Positions 1 through 10,379 of a DNA stretch of 64,000 nucleotides are shown piece after piece. Made by a program: the position numbers and the translations under genes. How positions within the stretch are numbered: the stretch's first letter is position 1; each line of letters starts with the position of its first letter. Source of the stretch: Adiantum capillus-veneris. Taxonomy: Eukaryota > Streptophyta > Polypodiopsida > Polypodiales > Pteridaceae. The DNA is taken from positions 99,375,342-99,439,341 of the forward strand of contig CM043953.1 of NCBI GenBank assembly GCA_014529385.2, given 5' to 3'. The notes below the pieces were generated by a model, which saw only the letters and a list, made by a program, of their open reading frames with translations, made no database searches and had not been told where the DNA came from.

Positions 1-54
1 TCATAGGTCATTTTGGCCTTTCGAAGACGTTAATATAACATTTCATTTCATCTC
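1..54 (+). mobile_element. LINE 3' tail fragment
   Basis: The first 54 bases are the terminal tail shared by the LINE copies in this window: the stem-loop GGTCATTTTGGCC, then GACGTTAATATAACATTTC and CATTT repeats. The left part lies outside the window, so it cannot be told whether this is a tail-only copy or the end of a longer one. Confidence 0.8.
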
Positions 55-256
55 ATGTGATCTAGCTATCCCAGCTAGCTGTTTAGCTGCTTAGTTCACA
101 CCTGACAGTTCATGATTCCATAGTATTTTATTTTGTCATTTTGTCATTGCTGTCATTTTGTTATCTTGTTACTCTGACTTTGTATCAAATGCACCACATT
201 GTAACTTTCTGGTCCCATAGGTCACTTGGGCCTTTTGAAGACGTTAATATAACATT

Positions 257-260
<4 letters not shown>
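55..260 (+). mobile_element. 5'-truncated LINE copy, 3' UTR only (H/1m type)
   Basis: This stretch matches the 3' untranslated region of LINE H (46206–46405), beginning at TGATCTAGCTATC and ending in the shared stem-loop and GACGTTAATATAAC tail. It has no coding part, so it is an extreme 5' truncation. It abuts the preceding tail fragment and is followed directly by a (CT)n tract. Confidence 0.8.
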
Positions 261-335
<75 letters not shown>

Positions 336-343
336 CCCCCCCC
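261..343 (+). repeat. (CT)n microsatellite followed by a C run
   Basis: About 72 bases of pure CT followed by about 11 C. It sits at the 3' end of the preceding LINE tail, the position such a tract holds after almost every copy here. Confidence 0.95.
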
Positions 344-699
344 TTGGTCTCTACGTTTCTGCATCGCCGACTTTGACATGGTATCACAGCGGCGTGATCT
401 ATGAGCTTGGGCGAGCAAGGCGGCCCAGAGAAGAACAGTTGGCGTTTCCGGCACCGTTTACCTCCTCCCCTTCTTTGCTATGGCGTTGTAAAACGCTGCC
501 TTGCAGCCTTGCAGGAACCCCTTGACGTCTTGGTTGTGAACCACGGCGGCAAACAGTGGACAACGCCGTCATACCCCACACAATTCTAGCTAGTATGTTT
601 TCTTTTTGTACTCAAAACATGGTATCAAATTCACCAGTATGTAACAAATTGGTCTCACAGGTCATTTTCACCTTTTGAAGACGTTTATATATCATTTCA

Positions 700-705
<6 letters not shown>
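344..705 (+). mobile_element. 5'-truncated LINE-type 3' end with an unrecognised body
   Basis: Bases 649–705 are the shared LINE tail in a slightly degraded form (GGTCATTTTCACC, GACGTTTATATATC). The part from 344 to about 570 has no similarity I recognise and no convincing coding potential. It may be the 3' UTR of another LINE subfamily or old flanking sequence. A (TC)n tract follows. Confidence 0.55.

Positions 706-763
<58 letters not shown>
706..763 (+). repeat. (TC)n microsatellite
   Basis: Fifty-eight bases of TC between a LINE tail on the left and a SINE on the right. Confidence 0.95.
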
Positions 764-767
<4 letters not shown>

Positions 768-910
768 AAGTGCGGTAGATTGGTTATGCCATTTCCCTCT
801 TGAATAACAAGTCTTGAGTTCAACTCTCGTCGAATAGATCCTTGGGGTCTCTTGGGATAGTTTCCCACGACGTTAAAAATTCTCTTCTTCTTCTTCTTCT
901 TCTTCTCTCT
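764..910 (+). mobile_element. tRNA-derived SINE (copy 1) with a LINE-like 3' end
   Basis: The 5' part resembles an RNA polymerase III type 2 promoter: an A-box-like TGCGGTAGATTGG at 771–783 and a B box GTTCAACTC at 818–826 that fits GWTCRANNC. The 3' part holds GGGATAGTTTCCC, which can fold into a short stem, followed by GACGTTAAAAATTC and a (TTC)n tail. The same 3' layout ends LINE F and, with changes, the other LINEs. A second copy lies at 57088–57225 with the same A-to-B spacing of 47 bases. It begins directly after a (TC)n tract. Reading it as a SINE mobilised by these LINEs is inference. Confidence 0.72.
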
Positions 911-1238
911 CAACGTCGATATCCTTGTGTTGAGTGCGCTCTCTCCCCTGCTGCTCGCTGCTCCCGCTCCCCTATTGCTCTCGCTCGCCTGCTCCCGTGC
1001 TGCTCGCTGCTCTCTCTCCCCTGCTGCCTTGCCCCCGTCGCGTGCACTCTCTGCTACACCCCCCCCCCCTCCCCGTCTCACGCTCTCTCGCTCTGCAGCC
1101 ACCCCCCTCCCCCTCTAGCTCTGCCTCTCTATTGCCCCCCTCGCTCCGCCCCCTTATTGCCCGTGCCTAGAGGGAAGGTGCCGCGCTCCCCGTGCGTAGA
1201 GAAAGAGAGAGTGCCACTCCCCCCTTGCTGGCCGAGCG

Positions 1239-1303
<65 letters not shown>

Positions 1304-1365
1304 AAAGTTGTGTAGAGAGTAAGAGGGAAAAAAGTAGCTAGAGAGAGAAAGTTGATATTTCAAGC

Positions 1366-1413
<48 letters not shown>

Positions 1414-1544
1414 GAGTGGCATAGAGAGAGAAAGTTTGCGAGCGTAGAGAGAGAGAAGTGAGAAGTGTAGAGAGAAATAGTTTTAAAAAGAAGAATAACA
1501 GATGAATAGCGTAGAGAGAGAGGGTAGAGAGAGAGTTTGTCCGC

Positions 1545-1602
<58 letters not shown>
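911..1602 (+). promoter_or_regulatory. Probable 5' leader of LINE A: pyrimidine arm then purine arm
   Basis: A C/T-rich arm (about 911–1235, repeated GCTCCCGCTCCCC-like words) is followed by a G/A-rich arm (about 1236–1602, repeated GCGTAGAGAGAG words and long (GA)n runs). The same two-arm layout lies directly upstream of ORF1 of LINE D (28131–28787), so I read it as the 5' leader of LINE A, separated from ORF1 at 3513 by the inserted LINE 1m. Open frames here are only translated repeats. Promoter activity is inferred from position. Confidence 0.5.
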
Positions 1603-1606
<4 letters not shown>

Positions 1607-1814
1607 ATGAACTGTTATACTAACGTCTTCAAAAGGCCAAAGTGACCTATGAGACCAGAAAGTTACAATGTGGTGGATCTGATACAAAGTCAGAGTAACA
1701 AGATGACAAAATGACAGAATGACAAAATGATAGAATGACAAAATAAAATAGTATGAATTCTAAATTGCTAGGTGTGAACTAAGCAACTAAACAGCTAGCT
1801 GGGATAGCTAGATC

Positions 1815-3374
1815 ACAGGAGATCCAGCATCGGTCATTGGCGGATCTCATCAATCTCCTTCATGGTCAGTAGTCTGACTGGGCGTCGTGCATGTCAAGCC
1901 AAAGTGACCCGAATCCTCTGATGTAGCCTCCGTCGACGCTGTGTAGTCCTTCGCAGTTGTGGGCGTCTAGATCTCCCCAGCTCAGTCGCTCGGTCGATCA
2001 CTGTGCCTTTGGTGTAAGGCGACGAGCTCTGCTATGGTAGTAACTCCTCCGGGTGTCCGATGGCAGCTCTAAAGAAGTCCGTGATCTGTCTCTGAGACTG
2101 GCTAGCCTCTCGTTTCATCAGGCTCTCTATGTGTCTGCGCAGCTTGAGCAAAAACAGACCCAGGAATCTTTGATCCTCGTACCGCATGACTCTAGAGAAT
2201 GGTCCAAAGCCCTCTTTGAACAAGCAATGGAAGCGGCCTCGTATCTCGCAGTAGACGGGGCATTGGCATGTGTAGTGCAACTCTGTCTCAGGCTCGATGT
2301 CACACAGGGGACATGTCCTGGCCTCTGTTGGTACTCCGCTGTATCTCCCAGTCTCGATCCACAGCTGGTGTGAAGATGTGCATATCTGGCCAATAGCACA
2401 TCGTATCCCATGAGACAAGTGGGTGTCCATGTATCTGGGCCTCGTCACAAAACCATCCTCCGTAAGCTGGAGGAGATGCTCTCTGTAGAAACTCCTCCGT
2501 AAGCTGCAGGAGATGCTCTCTGTAGAAACTCCTCTGTAAGCTGGAGGAGATGCTCTCTGTAGATGCTCCTGTGCTGGCTGTATCCATGTCCTCTTGGTGT
2601 CTAGCTGAGTCAAGTCCTAGCGAATGAGCCTAGTGATCTCGGACATGTGAGAGTCACAGAGGGCGCATCCAATGAGTACTGGAAGGGAGGCAATCTGTCT
2701 ATGCTGAAACCATGCACCTGAAACCATGATGTCATCTCCCCTGCATGGCTAACTGTCGAGAGGACTCAAGAGCAAGGCGTGCATATCTATCTCTGGGAAG
2801 TTCCCACATGCGGTGTATGAAAGAGACAGATCTGGTGAGCACCTCAACCACTAGTGGTGGGGGAGCTAGCTATGCTCGTACAATAGCACGTGGTACTGAA
2901 GCCTTGGCTCTAATGAGCCGCGAGATCATAGACACCAGAGGCTTCTCCATGTCCCCCCATCCATCACTGCGGCCAGTCCTCCCGTGATGATCCAGTGAAG
3001 GTCCCCAAATCTCAGCTCCATAAAGCAATGCAGAAGCCACCAAAGTGTCAAAGAGCCAGAGCTTCGTCCGAGGCTCCTGAAACTGAACTTGTGAACACAT
3101 CCTTTCCAATCTACCCAATGCTGCATGGGCTCTGGTCAATCTAGTCTCTGCTGCCCTTCTCAATGAAAATGCTGGCCCACTAAATACCACTCCAAGGTAA
3201 GTGTAAGCATCTGTATACTCCACCTTCTCCTGGCCGTATGTGAATGCGAGCGCTGACCTCTTGATCCACTGTGGGGTGGTATTAAATACCATCACCTTGG
3301 TTTTACCAAGGTTGACAGACAGACCACTTTCCTGGGCAAACCTATGCAAAGCATCCAAGTGACGTTGCATCCCC

Positions 3375-3376
<2 letters not shown>
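1815..3376 (-). pseudogene. LINE ORF2 fragment: end of the RT domain to C-terminus
   Basis: The readable protein starts near GMQRHLDALHRFAQ, which follows the missing YADD motif in intact copies. It continues through the post-RT region (SVNLGKTKVMVFNTTPQW, SQVQFQEPRTKLWLFDTL) to the Cys/His knuckle (CPLCDIEPETELHYTCQC) and QRQITDFF at 2071–2094. Frames change several times between 2613 and 2870. A TAG in the C-terminal tail near 2032, a stop within 2613–2870 and a three-copy 37-bp duplication break it. The catalytic half is missing, so no activity is expected. Confidence 0.85.
2457..2567. repeat. Tandem triplication of 37 bp inside LINE 1m
   Basis: Three units (2457–2493, 2494–2530, 2531–2567) repeat CCTCCGTAAGCTGGAGGAGA plus 17 further bases with few changes. 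Related LINEs carry a single unit in this part of ORF2, so it is a local duplication after or during insertion. Confidence 0.85.

Positions 3377-3378
<2 letters not shown>

Positions 3379-3426
<48 letters not shown>
3379..3426. repeat. (GA)n tract at the 5' end of LINE 1m
   Basis: About 46 bases of GA between the truncated 5' end of LINE 1m and the AT-rich stretch that precedes ORF1 of LINE A. With the (GA)n at 1548–1602 it forms the two halves of the tract into which LINE 1m was placed. Confidence 0.9.
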
Positions 3427-3428
<2 letters not shown>

Positions 3429-3512
3429 TAAATTATATTAAAAATAAAAAATAAAAAAATAGAAAAAACCTCTTCTTCACTCCTCTCTATCTCTTGTTGC
3501 CGCCTTCCAATC

Positions 3513-4400
3513 ATGAGAAAGCAAAATGGCAAGGATGACCCGGTGGAGGATGCCATTCAAAAATGCAAAGAAGAATTGAGCAAGTCCATCAACAAGATCA
3601 ACCGCCACCTCCTAGGTACTATTAACGGACTCGACGCACACGTGGCAGCACAGAAAAGCACGCTACATACACTCCAGGATCGTGTGAAGGCCCACGATGA
3701 GGAAATTGCACTACTCAAGAAAGAGCTTGCAGAGGCACGATCGTAGAATGTCCTCGAAGAGGGAGAGCTTCAACCCTCTGTCATTGAAGAGCTTAACACA
3801 ATTAAGGAACAAGTACGGGCCATCAAAGAAGGTGGGGAGCAACAAAAAGAAATGACAACCTCGTGGGTAGATGTCATCACAAAGACCCAACAAAAAGCAA
3901 AAAAGGCTGAAAAATGGATCGAGATTGTGAAGAAAGGAAAAGGCAAGGAAATAACCCACACCCCAACACCAACCATCATCAACTTGACACTACAAGAGGA
4001 GCAAAGGAGACGTATGCGGGCCTTACACGTAAGGATATGTAGCATCAACGACCAAGATAATGTGGATAAAGAGGTGAAAGAACTCATGACTCTGGTGGGG
4101 ATCAACGAGCAGACGCATACGAGGGCTTCGAGAGTGGGCACTAAGAAAAGTGGGAGCAACAGAGAAACCTCGAAGGAAAGGGCACTCATTCTCCGATTCC
4201 CCTCCATGGAAGCGAAGGACTTTTTGAAGAAGAGACCGACTCTAAAGAAGACTGGCATCTTTCTTGGAGACGACCTCACCCTCTCGCAGATTGATCATAT
4301 GCAAGAAGTAATGCCGAAAATTAGAGCAGCAAGGGAAAAGGGGAAGATTGCTTTTTACAGGGATGGAAAGGTGGTGACATTGGAGCGACGCCCCGCATGA
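3513..4400 (+). pseudogene. LINE A ORF1 (coiled coil, RNA-binding protein)
   Basis: A frame of 296 codons from ATG at 3513 to TGA at 4398–4400. Residues 1–75 are rich in Lys/Glu/Leu heptads and look like a coiled coil. The middle (RALHVRICSINDQDNV) and C-terminal part (GIFLGDDLTLSQIDHMQEVM, REKGKIAFYRDGKVV) resemble the RRM and C-terminal domain of L1 ORF1p-type nucleic-acid chaperones. One in-frame TAG at 3744–3746 replaces a Gln codon of the LINE D copy, so the gene is broken by a single change. The terminal TGA is in frame with ORF2 downstream. The start is supported by the same ATG context in LINE D. Confidence 0.82.
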
Positions 4401-7078
4401 CGGTGCGAGACCTATGGGACCACACTAAAGATGGCAAACTGGAATTGTAATGGGTCAATCCGTCTTGATGTAGGGGCCCTTGAGGATAGCTTCACGGGGA
4501 GAGAGATCATTTTCTACTCTAAGACGCATCAAGCACCTGGGCAATCCATGCGACAAGTGAGAGGATATAGATGGGGGACAACCTGCAGACAGGAAACCAG
4601 ATCAAAGCATTGAGGACGGGACTCAGGGGAAGTGGTGGTTCTATTCAGGGAGAGTTGCAAACACTGATATATATAGCACGCAAGGATGAACAAGCTAGGT
4701 ACATGTGGGTGAGGCTCAGGGCAAAGACGGGCAGATACCTCTACATTGCTATTTGTTACTTCCCTCCTAGTACGTGAGTATATGCATCCCCTAGAGGACA
4801 ATCCCCCTTTGCTATTTTGGATAATGACATATGGGAGTTTTCCAAGGATGGTAACATTATCATACTAGGGGATTTCAATGCTAGGACTGCCCACCACCAG
4901 ACAATATTTTATGATACTTCCGAGGAGATGCTTAGGGAGCTGGACGTCACAGAGATGGGTCTATCGAGACTATCAAAATATAAGGAATACACTGAATATG
5001 GCAGATATTTATGGGAACCGCACATAGATTGGCCATTGTGAATGTCCTACAAAGATTTTCGACAGCTGGAGGTTTTAGTAGCTTTCCACACCGACATGGT
5101 GCCAATACAGTGGATTATGTTATGGTCCAGTGAAGTCTCATTCCATTCTTTCAGGATTTCATGGTGGGTACTAGGCCAGTTGGAGTAGCAGTTGATCATG
5201 CTATCTTGTCTCTCACCCTGACCTTTTAGTTCAGCATAGCTCCATTAGGAGAGGTCCCCACACACACTCGGTATACTTTCATGAGGGAGACGGATTCTGT
5301 CTATATGGATCAGATATACAGGTAGTATGCACCCAGGAGCCGGGAACGTGGACGGCCACTAGATGAACTCACTCAAATACTGACAAAGACGCTCCATGAT
5401 GCAGCATCAGAGGCATACCCCCACAACCAACCCACACAGACGATCTGGGAGCATGCCCGAGAACAGTTGGTATGATGAGGAGTGTAGAGAGACGAGGATC
5501 AAATTACAGAGGGAAGTGCTCATGGGTATTACCACACATAGACAGTCACAGATTATCTTTCGCCGCCTATTGCGACGAAAGAAAAGGGCTTATCTATCTC
5601 AGCTAGAGCGGGATCTGTATCAGTTCTTTATAAGTTAAGACTCAGGCGAAGCATGGAGGCTATTCCACGAGCATTCACCACCACCAGCGGTCACCTCCAC
5701 TGAGACATGGGGGGAATATGCCACATCTCTCTACACAGCATCAGTGCAACCATCTCTGTCGGACCCACTAGAGACATGCTCGGAGACATGTTCTTTCTTT
5801 ACTGCCGAGAGGGTAAGGAAAGCCATTGACAGGATGAAGACAAGGAGAGCACATGATCATGATGGCCTAGTAGCAGAGCACTTCATCCATGCCAGAGATA
5901 TGCTTGCACCTCCTGGCTATGATGTTTAATCGAGCCATGTATAAAGGCTTCCAGGAGACTTGGAGTATGTCTACGATTGTGCCTATTTTCAAGTCAGAAG
6001 ATCCCATGATTCCCACGAATTATCGCACCGTCATGGTTGGTCACACATTAGCTAGATTGTATGCATCCGTTCTTGAGCAGGAGCTGAGTAGATGGGCAGA
6101 GAGAGAAGGTATAAGAGCACCAAGGCAAGCAGGTTTCAGGAGAGGTTTTTCCACTCTTGACCAGATTCCGACACTCAGAGCTATTATTGAGGAGGGTAGA
6201 CACCATGGCAAGAGGATCTACTGTAGCTTTATGGATGTCTGCAAAGCTTTTGATACAGTGCCAAGAGCGAGACTTATACGCAGACTACAGGACATGGGTG
6301 TGCCTACAGAGCTGATATGGGGTATTCTGGCTCTATACAGGATAGTGATCAGGCCGGTACGCACCACTGAGGGAATGTCTGACATGGTCCACTCGAATAT
6401 TGGAGTAAAGCAGCGATACCCCCTATCCCCGACTCTTTTTGGATGTATGTGGATGAGTTTTCGGACTATGTAGAGCGTCAGGGGACAGGGGGGCTCAGCT
6501 AACAGGGACATGAATTCCGCTGTTACTATATGCTGATGATATTGTGTTGATTTCTGACAATCCAGAGGGGATGCAGCGTCATTAGGATGCTCTACATACG
6601 TTTGCTCGTGACAATGGATTGTCTGTCAATATGGGGAAAACCAAGGTTATGGTGTTCAACACCACACTATAGTGGATCAGGAGGTCGGCACCCACATTTA
6701 CGTATGGCTGGGAGACAGTGGAGTACACAGATACATATACTTATCTTGGGGTAGTCTTTGGTGGAAAGGTGTTTTAGCTAACGAAAGCATCAGAGACTAG
6801 ATTGACGAGAGCGTACGCAGCTTTGGGAGGACTGGAGAGGATGTGTTCGCAGGTTCAGTTTCAGGAACCGCGAACAAAGCTCTGGCTTTTTGACACTCTA
6901 GTGACTCCACCTATCCTCTATGGAGTTCACGTATGGGGACCCTCAGTAGACCACCATGGGAGATCTGGCAACACAGATGGATGGAGATGTATGGAGAGGC
7001 CTCTGGTCTCTATGATCGCTCGGGTAGTTCGGACTAAGGCCTCAAAACCACATGAGATTATCCGAGCCGAGCTAGCCG

Positions 7079-7115
<37 letters not shown>

Positions 7116-7367
7116 ACACCCCCCTCGTGGTGGAGGCATTGACTAGATCAGTATCCTTTATACACGGTCTATGGGATCTCCACAGGGACAGATACGCTCA
7201 GCTTGCCCTGGAGTCATCTCGACAACTAGCTCTACAAGGCGATACAGCATGTTGGTATGGATAGATGACAGCATGGTTTCAATCGCATGGTCTCAACATG
7301 GATAGATTACCTCCGTTTCAATACTCCCTGGATGCACCCTCCCTCTCTCTCACACGGATAGAGATCA
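4401..7367 (+). pseudogene. LINE A ORF2, 5' part: endonuclease and reverse transcriptase
   Basis: The frame continues directly from the ORF1 stop. MANWNCNGS at 4431 opens an APE-type endonuclease (YIAICYFPPST, LGDFNARTAHHQ near 4870). The reverse transcriptase follows from about 5744: NYRTVMVGHTLARLYASVL, AGFRRGFSTLDQI, MDVCKAFDTVPRARL, VKQRYPLSPTLF and a YADD region near 6530. Several frameshifts and stops break it. The VDFRKAFD and KQGCPLSP motifs are altered (MDVCKAFD, KQRYPLSP), so the enzyme is dead. A run of about 35 C at 7079–7115 replaces a short Ala-Pro stretch. The gene is split at 7367 by the LTR element and resumes at 18516. Confidence 0.85.
7363..7367. repeat. Target-site duplication GATCA, left copy
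   Basis: GATCA directly precedes the TGTAG start of the left LTR. The same five bases follow the right LTR at 18511–18515. Removing the element and one copy restores the LINE reading AGAGATCACCAGACTC seen in LINE L near 56290. Confidence 0.95.
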
Positions 7368-7962
7368 TGTAGCGCGGATAATGTGTCGTGCTCTCTACAG
7401 TGTGGGTGCCCCTCAGTGCAATGTGCGTGACAATCTCACTCAAACAAATGAAAACTCTCTCAAACAGAATGAAACACAGAAACGACGGATAACAACACAG
7501 AAACAATGGATAACAACAGAAACACAACAGTGGACCAGAACATGTGGACTCGACTAGCTCAAAGAACCATGTACAGACTCTGGCGTGGCAGCACACTCAG
7601 CTCCAGCCCAGGTCTCACAGGTACAAATGGGGTGTCGAGGCTCAGATGTGCAGGGATGGTGAAGTAGTGCTCTGTGTAAGACTTCCTCTAGACGACTACG
7701 TGCAAGATAAGATAGAACTGCCCAAAACGACTACTGATATGCCCCACCATAAGAGCCACCAACGGCCCATAAATGTCCAGCCAGCTAAGTCTATCTCCAA
7801 ACTGAGTGGTGGTGGTGACCTGGCCACAATGTCCACCAGACCACCGTAGGTACCCTGCCACGTGTCACTCCCAGCCCAAAGGGTCCGTCCAGTGTGAACC
7901 AAACCAACTGTAGCTAACTGTCCAACTGCCTGTCCTGTGAAGTGACACTGTAGCAGGCTACA
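7368..7962 (-). repeat. 3' LTR of the Athila/Tat-like element
   Basis: 595 bp, beginning TGTAGCG and ending GGCTACA on the plus strand, giving the inverted ends TGTAG/CTACA. Open frames inside it on either strand are also present in the other LTR and look like chance frames. Confidence 0.95.
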
Positions 7963-8067
7963 GGTTGCCCGCCACAAGACTGGTCACCGTCTCGGTGAGC
8001 CAAAACTGAATGAAACTGCAAAAGTAACTATATGTACAATGAAAGATGAGGTAAGAGCACAGTCCTG
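7963..8067 (-). other. Short 3' UTR between ORF3 and the 3' LTR
   Basis: About 105 bases separate the ORF3 stop from the 3' LTR. I looked for a polypurine tract next to the LTR on the element strand and found only a mixed sequence (GTGGCGGGCAACC), so none is called. Confidence 0.5.
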
Positions 8068-10356
8068 TCACCCAAGGGAAAGTGTCGTCCCCACTACTGC
8101 TCCAGAAGTATCCGGATCGGGAGGAGCCATCAGATCGATAGTGTAACTATGCGGTTGCTGTACTGTGCTTTGCATAACCTGGTTTCCTGTGGTTGTAGCA
8201 GCCATCTGCTGCACAGCGGATGGGAGCACCTGTCCTGAAGTGAACTCCGGACGCCTAGTAACGCACCCATGGCGGTGTGCACAAGCAACACCGTCACAGC
8301 AAGGAACACTCTGGCTCTGCATGTGTGAAATCTCGACCTGAGACCCCTGCTGAGTGAAGTACTGGACCTGGGGCTGTGGATAGTGTCCCATGAACTGCTG
8401 AGAGGGCTGAGAGGGACCTGCTGGCGCTGCAAAGGTAGCTGGATTCTGGACCTGTATCCCTGGCCTAGTCCATCCATATCTCACAGGAGCCTGGGTAGGC
8501 CTGTTATCATACATAAGCATTTCTTGAAATCCGTGCACCTGTGCTTTTAGGTCATCAATAATCCTCGACTTTATCTTCAATGCCTGCTGTAGTGCAAAAA
8601 TCGTTGCATCTCGATCTGCGATGGCACTCTCGGCAACTCGTAGAGATCCCTCCATCGCTGCGTATGTGGCGGAGTGATGCTGGTGGGTTGCAGCTAGCTG
8701 CTCCGCGCCTAGCTCGATGGTGGCAATAGTAGCTCTGGAGTCCTGAAAAAACTTCTCTGAAAGCTGAAACAGAGAAGTTGAGTTGGTGCTACCTGAAGAT
8801 CCCTCAGATGGATGTGATGCTGGAGGACGCACATGTGGCGCTGCCGGCGAGTTAGAAGTAGGTGCAGTTGGTGGCACAGCCGGGGAGCTAGAAGTAGGGA
8901 CACTTGGTGTAGTAGGTGCCTCCGAGATTGTTGTTGTAGGTGGAGCGAGTGATATGTTGACCGGTGTATGAGTGAAGATGGGAGAAGAAGGAAGAGGATC
9001 CTGTAGGGGTGAAGTGACCATCCTCTCCTGAGGAGCGACAGTAGACATTGGTGCCGGCACAGCAGAACCAGGTGTAGAAGTAGACGTATGACGCTGAAGA
9101 TGTACCCTAGTCTGCTGGCTCTCAGAAACTGGCAAGGAGAGTAGAGACTTCACTGTATCCTTCATCACTTTCGCCTTGATCTTCTTTTTCTTGGTGACTG
9201 TGGGGTCAACCTGCATGCTCACGGTTTTCCTTATCCCTTTCGAGGTTCCCTGTTCCTCATCCACTTCATTTATGTTAATAGGTATGTTTATGATCCATGC
9301 CAAGAGAGGTGCCGCAAAACATCTAAAAGTTAACTGCACAGACTGCACTTGGGCCCGAAATCTTTTAGCCCTAGACTGCAAAGAGCTGAAGAGAATTTGG
9401 TGGAATCCACATGGGATAGTGTGGATTAAACAGTATAGCCCGTCGCAGTGGGAGAATGTAGTGAGAATATCTGTTTGAACCTTGTCTTCTTTGGCATCCC
9501 GAGCCAGAAAGTAATACCTGAAGATTGCGAGAAGCCGTATGTTTCGCTCATAATTTGGGTGATCCGAGCTAAATAGCTCTTAACATGCTTGAATTGTCGC
9601 ATCCTTGGACAACAAAGAGAAAGTGCGAGTAGTAGACTTCACAGCTGGAAAGTTGGTCATACCCATGGCATGGCAAAGCCTTGTAGCTGTTGGCTTGTGA
9701 CCCCGGACCTTTGGAAAGTTTTTCAACAATTGATGTATCAATTCTGTTGGAACAGTATCAGGTAAATTTGCATCAGCCAATGCTGTGAGGCCCAGAGTCC
9801 GTAGCTGAGCAGACGAAAGTACCTCACTGAGAGATGGTCGAGGTTGCTGCATATGAAAATGTAACAAAAATGCTGTGCGATTTTTTGAAGAAGCAGGCCT
9901 CTTGATTTCATGAGTGATGATTTGCTGCTTTTCTTTTTTCTGAGCCACCTTTGAGTGCTCCTCCTGATCACTGGAAGCACCTGACTCGGAATTTACATCT
10001 GAATCATCAGATGCTGCTGAGTCTGCTTTGTAGCTCTCATCACTTGGATCACTGGAGGTAAAGTCATCTATGTCATGGCTGCTGCTGCTTGCAGATACTT
10101 CATCTGCTTCGCTCTCTGATTCTTCAACCAGAGCTTTCCTCCTCTTCAACTCTACCTTTTTCTTGCTACTTCCTTCTTGCTGTTTCTCCTGCTTGCTACC
10201 CCCTGCCCTGGTGAGGTCGGATGACAACGGATGACAAACAAAGCCGCTGAGTAGCCAAGTGATGGAAAAGCACTGAGTAGCCAAGTGATGGGAAAGCAGT
10301 CGGATGCAGACCAAGTTAGATTTCCCTGCAAAATTTCCCAATCGGATGCAGACCAA
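8068..10356 (-). pseudogene. ORF3 of the LTR element, unknown function, one internal stop
   Basis: A single frame of about 760 codons, interrupted only by TAA at 9580–9582. The N-terminal half has an acidic Ser/Asp/Glu-rich stretch (near 9990–10140) after a Lys-rich segment. The part around the stop (ERNIRLLAIFRYYF, HCDGLYCLIHTIPC) looks globular. The C-terminal half is Pro/Ser/Thr-rich, then has a likely coiled coil (near 8530–8760) and a Gln/Pro-rich end. I see no signal peptide or membrane segment, so an envelope role is not supported. An ORF at this place is known in Athila/Tat elements. The true start may be downstream of 10356, since the first 50 codons contain a direct repeat. Confidence 0.6.
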
Positions 10357-10379
10357 GTTGGATTTCTTCTGCTAAATCG

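Larger units (their letters stand above)
1603..3378 (-). mobile_element. LINE 1m, 5'-truncated, inserted in the GA tract of the LINE A leader
   Basis: On the minus strand this copy begins inside the reverse transcriptase domain and ends with the shared tail (1603–1652 on the plus strand, reverse complemented). Both flanks are (GA)n on the plus strand, that is (TC)n on the strand of the element. It belongs to the same subfamily as LINE H, judged by the knuckle region (CPLCDIEPETELHYTC) and the 3' UTR. It is the only independent minus-strand LINE in the window. Confidence 0.88.

Noticed and set aside
141-454. Open frames of Ser-Leu or Arg-Glu repeats over (CT)n tracts, also at 692–1102, 1154–1741, 27957–28748 and 40023–40331
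   Set aside because: They are translations of microsatellites and simple C/T or G/A-rich sequence, open because the repeats contain no stop.
344-570. Possible host gene fragment
   Set aside because: Short frames only, no splice pattern or motif; left as an unrecognised body of a tail-bearing unit.
771-826. tRNA gene
   Set aside because: A- and B-box-like motifs are present but no cloverleaf or acceptor stem forms, and a LINE-like tail follows, so it is a SINE.
7544-7977. Open frames within the LTRs (also 17860–18525)
   Set aside because: Both LTRs carry them because the LTRs are copies; no family features and no conserved start.
7963-7990. Polypurine tract next to the 3' LTR
   Set aside because: The sequence next to the LTR is mixed and not purine-rich on the element strand.
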